Shown piece by piece: positions 1-6,753 of a stretch of 54,300 nt of DNA. Source of the stretch: a virus. Every line of letters begins with the position of its first letter. Position 1 is the stretch's first letter. The stretch is from positions 1-54,300 of the IMG/VR virus record IMGVR_UViG_3300047462_000784. One strand, written 5' to 3'. A program made the translations under genes and the position numbers. The notes beneath the pieces are model-generated. The model saw only the letters and a program-made list of their open reading frames with translations. It was not told where the DNA came from and did no database searches.

Positions 1-1167
1 CACATCAATTAAGCTTGTCTTGGCTGACTCGTGCCTGTGAAGCGAAACTGGTTGCTGGGTTATCTTGGCATTACTCCCATATCGGCGGCTTTCTGAGCAT
101 GCCAGCCAATCACTGAAATAGTGTTCAACCCGCGCCAGGTTCATTTCATCAAGCAACATGAAATACCGAGGCGCATCTAGGCCATGATCTACGATCTTAA
201 GCGCGTGATCGGCGCGAAGCATCAAATCAAAAGCCTGCGTCGATTCATAACGTCCAGTCAAAGGATTGACGAAGCCCAAAATGGATTGGTTATCGATCCA
301 ATCAGGACGAACGGGAACCAGAGCAAATCTGGAACGATCCACCGCTCCTTTAGCAGCTGACTCAACAAACAAGAATTTACTGCCCGAAAGTGGTGCTGTA
401 GGAGTACTGGTGTCCGGCGCGTTGGCGGAGTCAACGCGAGAGTAAAATTCGGCAACTAGCTCCGCAATCTTAGATTTTCCGGTGCCGCTGACACCTGCTA
501 AGATAACAAAGGGTTTAGTGATGATCGATGCGACATATCGTGCCAGGATGTCGGGTTCGAAAAAAAAGCCTTGATCTACGCAATACTGCCAAAGCGAGGG
601 ATTATCAATTTTTGCTAAAACGCCATTTTTCTTCGTATCCATTTTTCCTTTCAAGAACGCATCGTGGTCGCGCAAATAAGTAGGCAGATATTCTGGAGTC
701 AAGGTCACAATTCCGGCTTCGCCAAAGCTTGTTGATATCTTCTTGAGGTAATGCATTCCCTCCTTGTGAGCCGCCTCAATGTCGCCAGTTTTTACCTGGA
801 CTGACGGCGAGCCTTCTCCTTTTTCCATCCGCTTCTCTAGCCATCGTCGATCATAAGCAACGACAACATTTTGCGAAGGTGAATAACCCATCAAAAGATC
901 TGTTGCTCCATCGTAGTCCAATCCGACGGCAGCCGATGGTGTATTGGTGATCTGAATTCGGAATTCATCTGCAGCACGAACGGTTGGGCCACCTCCACCG
1001 TGAGTCACCTCGTAAACCCAAAGGCGATATTTCCTGATACCTTGATGTGCATCATCCCATTCGATTCGAATCGGGTTGGTGGGCGATCCTGGTTGTTCTT
1101 TGCAATCGAATCCAGCAATTTTAAATCCGTTCATCATTCGACGGATTTCATCTAAAGTAAGCGCCAT
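1..1167 (-). CDS. McrB-like AAA+ restriction ATPase, partial
   Basis: Open reading frame of 389 codons from ATG at 1167 to the window edge without a stop, so the 3' end is missing. An N-terminal recognition-type domain (about residues 25-190) contains a Gly-rich HGGGGP motif followed by a DEFRIQIT motif. The AAA+ domain follows: Walker A GVSGTGKS near residue 227 and LLDEMNLARVEHYFSDWL near 337, the McrB-family Walker B signature. Known: McrB proteins are GTP/ATP-driven motors that work with an McrC nuclease to cut modified DNA. It lies downstream of the C5-methyltransferase on the same strand. The sequence is clearly richer in A+T than the phage genes, suggesting a different origin. The N-terminal domain resembles ones I have seen beside methylases, but I cannot name it with certainty. 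Confidence 0.8.
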   Translation of the reverse strand, partial: MALTLDEIRRMMNGFKIAGFDCKEQPGSPTNPIRIEWDDAHQGIRKYRLWVYEVTHGGGGPTVRAADEFRIQITNTPSAAVGLDYDGATDLLMGYSPSQNVVVAYDRRWLEKRMEKGEGSPSVQVKTGDIEAAHKEGMHYLKKISTSFGEAGIVTLTPEYLPTYLRDHDAFLKGKMDTKKNGVLAKIDNPSLWQYCVDQGFFFEPDILARYVASIITKPFVILAGVSGTGKSKIAELVAEFYSRVDSANAPDTSTPTAPLSGSKFLFVESAAKGAVDRSRFALVPVRPDWIDNQSILGFVNPLTGRYESTQAFDLMLRADHALKIVDHGLDAPRYFMLLDEMNLARVEHYFSDWLACSESRRYGSNAKITQQPVSLHRHESAKTSLIDV

Positions 1168-1381
1168 GTAGGTATGAGGATTTTGAATTGCCGTTGATCG
1201 AGGAAATCGTGATATGAAGCAATTATCTCAGATATCCTGAAATTGCGACATTCGTGAATTTCGACAATGTACTTCAAGCGGCACCATGTGTTGCTTGCAC
1301 AGAGCAGCGCCCCCAATCCATGAGGAAGAATTTCACAAATCAACGCAGAAAATTCAAAAAACTGGTCGTAAATGCTTAAGT
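1152..1381 (-). other. A+T-rich gap with an open frame lacking a start codon
   Basis: Between the methyltransferase stop and the McrB-like ATG there are 208 bases. One minus frame stays open from inside the methyltransferase end to a TAG at 1152, overlapping the McrB start by 16 bases. Its translation outside the methyltransferase looks protein-like (hydrophobic/aromatic mix, no low complexity), but no ATG lies in it. It may be the 3' remnant of a gene cut by a recombination event, or chance. No clear promoter or terminator was seen. Confidence 0.25.
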
Positions 1382-3274
1382 CGTCCCCGGTTGTATTGAT
1401 GCGGCGTCTAGAGACATATGAATTCGACTCCCGAGCCAGCGCATAACCGGCACTGCCATGGAGTTGCCACACGCCTTGTAGCGCGGACCATCAGCAGCGG
1501 GCTTGCCGCGCACAGGTATCAAGGTATAGTTGTCCGGAAAACCCTGCAAGCGCTCGCACTCCATGGGTGTCAGGCGACGCACTTGCATGCCGGTTGCGAC
1601 ATGCGGCGTGCTGTCTCCAGCCTTGCAATCTCGCATCAGCGTCATCGTGTTGCTCGGTGTTCCGCTCGTTTTGTTGTCCCGCGTGTAGTAGCGCGGCTCG
1701 AAAGCAACCCATTGCGCCACATAGCACGTCTGTTTCATCCCGGGCTGCGCGGCCAGCGCACCGACAATCTGGCCATCGCCACCCATCATTCTGACTTCAT
1801 CGCGCGTATTTTGAGCAAATGCATAAGCCAGCCCTTGCGTTGACGCCGCGTCCAGTGTGTAGCTGGCACCATCATCGCTCCACCCCTTGCCATTCTGGGC
1901 CTTGTCGCGGCCGGTTGTGTCTTGCAGGGCGATGGCCACCGCCACCTGTCCGCCAGCGTTGGCGTGGCTGGCAACATGCCCCATGGCGCGCAAGGTTGGC
2001 GATAATTCGGCGGCGGCGTCCGCGCCGTAATCCTTGCAGGAAAACGCAACAACCCCTTGATCGCTCCTGATCGAGATCTGAGGAGTGTCGCGGACAATCG
2101 CCACGCATGGTGCAGCATCCCCTTTTCCTGATTCGCCCGATCGTGCGCTCAGACAATTGACCAGATCGCCCATGTCGCCGCGCCCGTTGCGCCCGATTCG
2201 TGGTTGAAACGCATACGCGGCAACTGCCTGCACTTCGGCGCGCGCTTCGATCGTGTACGCAATATCGGGCTGAACGCCGATCCCATCGGGTCCACTTTGC
2301 GGATTGGTCCGCAATGCACCGGCCTGAATTGCATACGCGGCGATCGGCGCTTCATGGTTGCAGGTCAGCGTTGGGCAAGAGTCATGGCGTATTTCCGCAC
2401 CACCCTGACCGTGTGCCATGCAAATGATGGGGGTGCCGCGTCCCGTGCCATCCTCGCTGGCGTCGAATCCCTCGGCGCGCAGCGTGTGGGCAACATCGCC
2501 AGTCACGCCACATGCTACAGGCTGGATTCCTCCAGCGCATTCAAAGTCGGTGCCGAACCCGCCACCACTTGAAGTGCGTGCTCCAAGAGTGCCGGTAATT
2601 TCTTGCCTCGATTCGCGGCGCGGCGCAGTATCCCGGCGCACGCCGTTGAACTCAAAAAGTACCGCTGCGGCATCGAACCCGTCTCGAGCACTTGCGACAA
2701 CGAACACACGGCGGCGTCGTTGGGCCACTCCGACATATTGGGCATCGAGCACCCGCCACGCGATTGTTCGGCGGGGGCCATATACACAACCAGCGTTCGG
2801 CCAGCGCTCGAATCCACCGTTTTTCTTCCCTGGCGGGAGCAGCGGATCGTCTTCCCCTGCGAGCGCTCCCAGAAAGCAGCCGAAGGCATTATCCTTTGTT
2901 GTGAGGACGCCAGGCACGTTTTCCCAGACGATGATGGCGGGAACAGTTCGCATTGCGTCGATGGCATTGGCAAGATCCACAAATGAGAGAGTTAGCTGGC
3001 CGCGTGCGTCGTCCAGCGACTGCCGCAGTCCGGCAAAAGAAAAAGCCTGGCAGGGCGTGCCGCCGACCAGCACGTCCGGCGCTTCTACAGTGCCGGATCG
3101 TACCAATGCGGCGACCCCGGTCATGTCGCCCAGGTTCGGCACGTCCGGGTAGTGATGCGCCAGCACGGCGGAAGGGAAGGACTCGATCTCGCAAAAGGCG
3201 ACCGGCTCCCACCCAAGCGGATGCCAGGCGACGGTAGCGGCTTCGATGCCGCTGCAGACGCTCAGGTACTTCAT
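1376..3274 (-). CDS. DNA (cytosine-5-)-methyltransferase, phage type with long target-recognition insert
   Basis: 632 residues. C5-methyltransferase motifs are in order: motif I CSGIEAATVAW at residue 7 (SAM binding), motif IV GGTPCQAFSFAG near 72 with the catalytic Cys, motif VI WENVP near 116, and motif VIII QRRRRVF near 185. Motif IX LTPMECERLQGFPDNY is near 565 and motif X GNSMAVPVMRW near 605. Residues about 215-560 form an unusually long region of repeated Thr-Leu/Ala-Gly segments where the target-recognition domain belongs. Start ATG at 3274 has AGGAAAA upstream. Known: such phage enzymes protect DNA from host restriction. With the McrB-like gene downstream it could instead be half of a restriction-modification pair. 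It is the last phage-like gene before the A+T-rich left end. Confidence 0.93.
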   Translation of the reverse strand: MKYLSVCSGIEAATVAWHPLGWEPVAFCEIESFPSAVLAHHYPDVPNLGDMTGVAALVRSGTVEAPDVLVGGTPCQAFSFAGLRQSLDDARGQLTLSFVDLANAIDAMRTVPAIIVWENVPGVLTTKDNAFGCFLGALAGEDDPLLPPGKKNGGFERWPNAGCVYGPRRTIAWRVLDAQYVGVAQRRRRVFVVASARDGFDAAAVLFEFNGVRRDTAPRRESRQEITGTLGARTSSGGGFGTDFECAGGIQPVACGVTGDVAHTLRAEGFDASEDGTGRGTPIICMAHGQGGAEIRHDSCPTLTCNHEAPIAAYAIQAGALRTNPQSGPDGIGVQPDIAYTIEARAEVQAVAAYAFQPRIGRNGRGDMGDLVNCLSARSGESGKGDAAPCVAIVRDTPQISIRSDQGVVAFSCKDYGADAAAELSPTLRAMGHVASHANAGGQVAVAIALQDTTGRDKAQNGKGWSDDGASYTLDAASTQGLAYAFAQNTRDEVRMMGGDGQIVGALAAQPGMKQTCYVAQWVAFEPRYYTRDNKTSGTPSNTMTLMRDCKAGDSTPHVATGMQVRRLTPMECERLQGFPDNYTLIPVRGKPAADGPRYKACGNSMAVPVMRWLGSRIHMSLDAASIQPGTT

Positions 3275-3364
3275 GGAATTTTCCTGTGATTTACTTATCT
3301 GGATTGCCGAGGCATTGCCATGCGTGGTGCAGGCGATGCCGGGCGATCAGGCCGATGGCCTGGA

Positions 3365-4183
3365 TTACGCGAATGCAGCCAGCGTATTTTTGGTGGCTTC
3401 GTACCCGTCCTGCATCAGCCGGGTGCGGATGGCGGCGGGCATGTTGCGGTCGAGTCCCGATGCATAACCTGTTTCGACAAATGCAAACTTGGCACCATCC
3501 TGCTGGTCCAGTTCCACATGGGTGTTTTCGTTTGCGGACAGGATCAGGTCGATGACGCGCGGCGCGATGTCGAAGATCGAATGCGTGCCGGCACCGAGCG
3601 ACGACTGTTTGGCAACCAGCTGAATGCCGATCCGGGGTAGCGCGTCGACGGTCAACTTGTCGACCGGGATGTTGTTGACCATCCCGCCATCCATCAGCAA
3701 GACCGGCGTGTCGGCCGCGCTGGTCATGGTCACCGGCGCATAGACAAACGGGATCGATGCCGATGCGCGCGCAGCGAGAGCGACCGGCGCGTCCGGCGTG
3801 GCCGCCTTGCTGAACTCGAACGGCTGTTCGGTTGCCACGTTCGATGCCATGACGATCAGGTCGATGTCCAGATCCGCGAACGTCTTGCCGCCGGTGTTTT
3901 CCGTGATCCAGTCAAGCAATGCGTTGCCGGAACAGTACCCAAGGTTGGCTAGCAGCGACCATGGCGAGAACGACAGCATGCCCGACCAGTCGTGCGACAA
4001 GGTCAGGTCGCGCATGGCGTCGAGCGGCATGCCGCAGGCCGCCAGCGTTGCCACAATCGAGCCGCCGGATGTGCCGGCGATTTCAACCGGCGTGTAGCCG
4101 GCGTCCCGGATCGCGAGCAGCGCACCGACGTGCGCCGGGAACTTGAATCCCGAACCGCTGAGAGCAACCCGCAGCGGCTTCAT
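3365..4183 (-). CDS. patatin-like phospholipase
   Basis: 272 residues. Patatin hallmarks are visible: an oxyanion-hole-like SGSGFKFPAHVG at residues 9-20, nucleophile elbow GTSGG at 37-41 (Ser39), and the dyad aspartate in MDGGMVNNIP (Asp165). No signal peptide or membrane segment is evident. Known: patatin-like enzymes hydrolyse phospholipid acyl esters, and they also occur as membrane-degrading effectors of anti-phage systems. The gene overlaps the upstream 119-residue protein by ATGA and is the last gene of the lysis-region transcript. It could help release virions by attacking the inner membrane, or be lysogenic cargo. The oxyanion motif departs from the usual GGGxRG/K. Confidence 0.85.
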   Translation of the reverse strand: MKPLRVALSGSGFKFPAHVGALLAIRDAGYTPVEIAGTSGGSIVATLAACGMPLDAMRDLTLSHDWSGMLSFSPWSLLANLGYCSGNALLDWITENTGGKTFADLDIDLIVMASNVATEQPFEFSKAATPDAPVALAARASASIPFVYAPVTMTSAADTPVLLMDGGMVNNIPVDKLTVDALPRIGIQLVAKQSSLGAGTHSIFDIAPRVIDLILSANENTHVELDQQDGAKFAFVETGYASGLDRNMPAAIRTRLMQDGYEATKNTLAAFA

Positions 4184-4539
4184 TGCGCGGCTCCGGTTCC
4201 AGTCGGTGCAGTCTGTGCAACTGGATCGACGGGCGTTGCAGGCGTCGTAGGTAATGCGGGCGCTGCAGTTGGCGACACCGGCAACGGGAAGCCGCCAGAC
4301 GCGTTGTACGTGGCGACGATACCGGAAACGGCGCCGACAACGGCCGGCTTGATCTGCTCATACGTGACCACGGCCTGTCCGGTGGCGGTGAGCGCACCCT
4401 GCACGGTGTTCAGTACGGTATTCAACTTGCTTTGCCCCAGGTTCGGCCCGGGGTGAATCGCCTCCGCGGCAAGGACCAGCGAGTTCAGGGCAGGAAGAAT
4501 CTGGGCGATGGCTTCGAGTGTGGCTAGAAAAGTTAACAT
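4180..4539 (-). CDS. hypothetical phage protein with Pro/Thr-rich tail
   Basis: 119 residues, not recognised. The N-terminal third is hydrophobic and helical (MLTFLATLEAIAQILPALNS), possibly one membrane-associated helix. The last 35 residues are a Pro/Ala/Thr-rich tail. ATG at 4539 is preceded by GGAG at a good distance, and the stop overlaps the patatin start (ATGA), so the two are probably co-translated. Its position between a lipoprotein and the phospholipase suggests a lysis or envelope accessory role, which is inference only. Confidence 0.7.
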   Translation of the reverse strand: MLTFLATLEAIAQILPALNSLVLAAEAIHPGPNLGQSKLNTVLNTVQGALTATGQAVVTYEQIKPAVVGAVSGIVATYNASGGFPLPVSPTAAPALPTTPATPVDPVAQTAPTGTGAAQ

Positions 4540-4549
4540 GGTATGACTC

Positions 4550-4732
4550 CTAAAATTGACAGTGAAGGAAGGTGACAGATTCGATTCTGTCGAGGGTGGC
4601 CCGCACCGATTCGGTAGCGGGATGTTCGGTTGCAGGTTGAAAGACAGGTACGGCTTCGGGCCGGCATGATGCGCAGCCAGCCAGGATGAAAGAGGCCAGG
4701 ATGAGGACGACGACGTTATGACTTGTCCGCAC
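4550..4732 (-). CDS. small lipoprotein, possible Rz1-like outer-membrane spanin
   Basis: 60 residues starting at GTG, with a near-ideal GGAGG five bases upstream that decides the start. The first 20 residues form a signal peptide ending in a lipobox (LAGC, Cys near residue 20), so the mature protein would be an acylated lipoprotein of about 40 residues. The mature part is moderately Pro-rich. Known: Rz1 spanins are short Pro-containing lipoproteins encoded in phage lysis cassettes, usually nested in Rz. No Rz-like inner-membrane partner is nested here. The coiled-coil membrane protein at 5824 could be a distant partner. It overlaps the upstream membrane protein gene by 17 bases. Confidence 0.72.
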   Translation of the reverse strand: MRTSHNVVVLILASFILAGCASCRPEAVPVFQPATEHPATESVRATLDRIESVTFLHCQF

Positions 4733-4895
4733 CCTGACCTCCGTTTGGGTTGGTCATGACGGCATGGAACACGCCGCCGCCGACCAGGATGGCCTGCAGG
4801 GCGGCGATGAACGAGCCGGGATCAGCTTTGCCAATCACCACCAGAGCGAACCACATGGACAGCACTAGGCAAAAAATGAGCGTCTTCACGATCAT
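4716..4895 (-). CDS. small two-helix membrane protein, holin candidate
   Basis: 59 residues. Two hydrophobic stretches are clear, residues about 4-21 and 28-46, separated by a short GKADPGS loop, with a polar Gly/Asn/Lys tail. This is the size and shape of a class II holin. Start ATG at 4895 has AAGGAG seven bases upstream. It lies directly after the endolysin gene and a hairpin, and overlaps the lipoprotein gene. Known: holins permeabilise the inner membrane and set lysis timing. The assignment rests on topology and context, not on a recognised family. Confidence 0.65.
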   Translation of the reverse strand: MIVKTLIFCLVLSMWFALVVIGKADPGSFIAALQAILVGGGVFHAVMTNPNGGQGADKS

Positions 4896-4911
4896 TGCGA
4901 TCTCCTTATCG

Positions 4912-4936
4912 AAAAAGGCCGGTTGCCTGGCCGGTG
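4912..4936 (-). terminator. intrinsic terminator-like hairpin after endolysin
   Basis: Read on the minus strand: GGCC, a one-base bulge, GG, loop CAA, CC GGCC, then TTTTTC. It starts just after the endolysin stop and ends just before the ribosome site of the holin candidate. Confidence 0.55.
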
Positions 4937-4937
4937 G

Positions 4938-5399
4938 TCAGGCGGAATCGAAGCGCGTCAGCGAGTGCGCTCGAATCACGGCAATGATCTTGCTGGCGTA
5001 GTCGGGGTCGGTCGCATAACCGGCAGCCGCGACGGCGCGGGTAAATGCTTCGGCATCACCGCATTGCGCGAATGCAGGCTGGTAGCGCGGGTTGGTCAGC
5101 AGGAAGGCAGCGTGATCCGTGATGCAGGACAGCCAGTCCGGATACTTGCGCCAGTTGGCCGGCACGATGACCCATTCACCTTTGATGAACTCGCGCGTGC
5201 GCATCGAGAGAATGTCCCCATGCCACGCCGGGTCGGCCTTGACGCCAAACAGGTTGTGGCCGTCGACCGCGAGCTGCGACTTGCCCCAGCCGGATTCGAG
5301 TGCGCCTTCTGCGATGGCAAAGCTGGCCGGAATTTTCGTGTGCGCCATCGATGCCTGTGCGGCTGGCCCGATCGCCGCGATGAAGTCGTCCGGATTCAT
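4938..5399 (-). CDS. endolysin, glucosaminidase (GH73/FlgJ-like)
   Basis: 153 residues, a single compact domain. The family signature AEGALESGWGKS is at residues 30-41, with the expected catalytic Glu35. NLFGVKAD, Arg/Tyr-rich YPDWLSCI and a C-terminal GYATDPDYASKI segment match FlgJ-type N-acetylglucosaminidases. No signal peptide or SAR helix is seen, so export needs a holin, consistent with the membrane proteins on both sides. The start overlaps the upstream gene by ATGA. Known role: cleavage of the glycan strands of peptidoglycan during lysis. Confidence 0.9.
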   Translation of the reverse strand: MNPDDFIAAIGPAAQASMAHTKIPASFAIAEGALESGWGKSQLAVDGHNLFGVKADPAWHGDILSMRTREFIKGEWVIVPANWRKYPDWLSCITDHAAFLLTNPRYQPAFAQCGDAEAFTRAVAAAGYATDPDYASKIIAVIRAHSLTRFDSA

Positions 5400-5827
5400 G
5401 ATTTCACCTCATCGGGTGCATACACAAAATCGGCCCGCTGGTATTTCTGCATGTTCCAGATCGGCTCCGGCGTCAGATGTTTCCCATGCGGCGCCGGGCC
5501 GCGATGGTGCTTTTCGCACAAGGGCTCGGTGTTGTAGACGCTGTCGATGAAGTCAGCGGCGACATGGAACGTGGTCCAGTCGAAGTCTGGATGCGGGGCT
5601 TTGACCTTGTCCCAGTCAACGCCGTCGCTGTCGGCCCATTCAATGAACCGGTGATGAATTTCGATCCGCTCCGTTGACCCACAGACTCCGCAAGCGGCAT
5701 GTCGGGAGTGCCAGTGCAGCTTTGTCGCCCTGAAAACGGCGCTCTCGGTGCGCGGCGGATGGTCCGGGTAAAACACATCGATGGTGATGGTTTCGTGGAT
5801 GGCGTGTTCGTGTGCTGGTGTGTTCAT
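5396..5827 (-). CDS. HNH-like zinc-binding phage protein
   Basis: 143 residues. Pattern Cys46-x2-Cys49, then IEIHHRF (His58-His59), then Leu-Cys104-x2-His107-His108, is the Cys/His layout of an HNH/ββα-metal fold. The ATG at 5827 overlaps the upstream stop as ATGA, which decides the start over longer readings. It sits inside the lysis region between the coiled-coil membrane protein and the endolysin. I do not know a function. The acidic, Trp-rich middle (about residues 62-95) is unlike packaging-type HNH enzymes, so it may be a structural zinc protein rather than a nuclease. Confidence 0.75.
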   Translation of the reverse strand: MNTPAHEHAIHETITIDVFYPDHPPRTESAVFRATKLHWHSRHAACGVCGSTERIEIHHRFIEWADSDGVDWDKVKAPHPDFDWTTFHVAADFIDSVYNTEPLCEKHHRGPAPHGKHLTPEPIWNMQKYQRADFVYAPDEVKS

Positions 5828-6198
5828 AATGGATGTATCCCGAGGTGGTAAAGCAACATGGCTGCGCCGATCGCAAGGGCCGTTTTGATCAGCTCGCCGA
5901 TCCATTTGCTCTTTTCTTTCAGTGCGTCTTCCATGCGCTTTCGCTCAGCGGCGGCATGGGCTTCGACAATGGCGTCGGTCCTGGCCCAGAGGCGGGCGAA
6001 TTCCGCCTTGTCCAGTTCCAGCTGGCTGAAGGCGCGCTCCATGGCGCGCCGGTCTTCCGCCCGTTCGGCGTTGACCAGCGCCATGTGGTGCATGTCGTCG
6101 GCCAGGCGGAGCAATGCCGCCTGCAGCCTTTCATGGTCGCTCTCGAGAAACTCGACCTTCGACTCGACGCGGGTGATGCGTTCCTGATCTATTGGCAT
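5824..6198 (-). CDS. coiled-coil protein with C-terminal membrane anchor (XhlA-like)
   Basis: 124 residues from ATG at 6198, chosen because GAAAGGA lies seven bases upstream. Residues 5-100 are charged heptad-type helix (ERITRVESKVEFLESDHE and on). Residues about 104-119 form one transmembrane helix (IKTALAIGAAMLLYHLG). This layout matches XhlA/haemolysin-type phage proteins that associate with holins, and also resembles an inner-membrane spanin turned around. First gene of the lysis cassette, immediately downstream of a strong terminator hairpin. Its role in lysis is inferred from topology and position. Confidence 0.7.
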   Translation of the reverse strand: MPIDQERITRVESKVEFLESDHERLQAALLRLADDMHHMALVNAERAEDRRAMERAFSQLELDKAEFARLWARTDAIVEAHAAAERKRMEDALKEKSKWIGELIKTALAIGAAMLLYHLGIHPL

Positions 6199-6215
6199 GA
6201 CATTCCTTTCGCCCA

Positions 6216-6240
6216 TAAAAAAACCACCCGAAGGTGGTTT
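6216..6240 (-). terminator. intrinsic terminator between tail and lysis genes
   Basis: Minus-strand AAACCACC-TTCG-GGTGGTTT followed by TTTTA: an eight-base-pair stem with a stable UUCG tetraloop and a U run. It sits between the last fibre-region gene and the lysis cassette. Confidence 0.8.
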
Positions 6241-6264
6241 GATGGGGCATCGATTGTTGGTGGG

Positions 6265-6738
6265 TTACGGCGTGGCGGCAGCCGGTGCGCCATTCGCCAG
6301 AATGGCCGCAGCGCGTTCCGCCGTCAGCAAACCGGCAGATTGCAGTTTGCCGATGCCGGCGACAGTCGCGCTATTGGCCAGATCGATCACATCGGACACT
6401 TTCAGCTTGTCCAGATACACTTCGACTGCCACGACGGTTCTGGCTGCGGTATAGATCGCCTCCAGTTCGTCCGACGTGAACAGTTCCATGAATGCCAGTC
6501 GGGTCAGGACGGTTGTGGGTGGATTGTGCGTCGCCTCCAGTGCGGTCGTCAGCGCTACGTCATTCGCATGCAGCGCGGCGATGACATCGGCATCGGCTTT
6601 ACCCGGATACAGATCAGTCACGACGCCGTTGACCAGCTGGTAGCGGCAGGCAAGAGTCGAGCCGCCGTCCGGCAGCGGATAATCGCCGTCGACCTCGGAG
6701 ATCGAGGCACCGCCCTTGTCATGAAAAGTGATGTACAT
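6265..6738 (-). CDS. tail-fibre-associated protein
   Basis: 157 residues, family not named. The N-terminal 60 residues read like a short β-rich domain with DGGSTLACRYQL. Residues 75-145 are helical, with FMELFTSDELEAIYTAA and a LQSAGLLTAERAAAIL motif. Known: proteins with this helical half follow tail-fibre genes in many proteobacterial phages, where they are annotated as hypothetical. The gene is last in the tail transcript and ends 24 bases before a strong terminator. It could be a fibre chaperone or a fibre-tip subunit. Confidence 0.75.
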   Translation of the reverse strand: MYITFHDKGGASISEVDGDYPLPDGGSTLACRYQLVNGVVTDLYPGKADADVIAALHANDVALTTALEATHNPPTTVLTRLAFMELFTSDELEAIYTAARTVVAVEVYLDKLKVSDVIDLANSATVAGIGKLQSAGLLTAERAAAILANGAPAAATP

Positions 6739-6753
6739 ATTTGTGCTCCTTTA

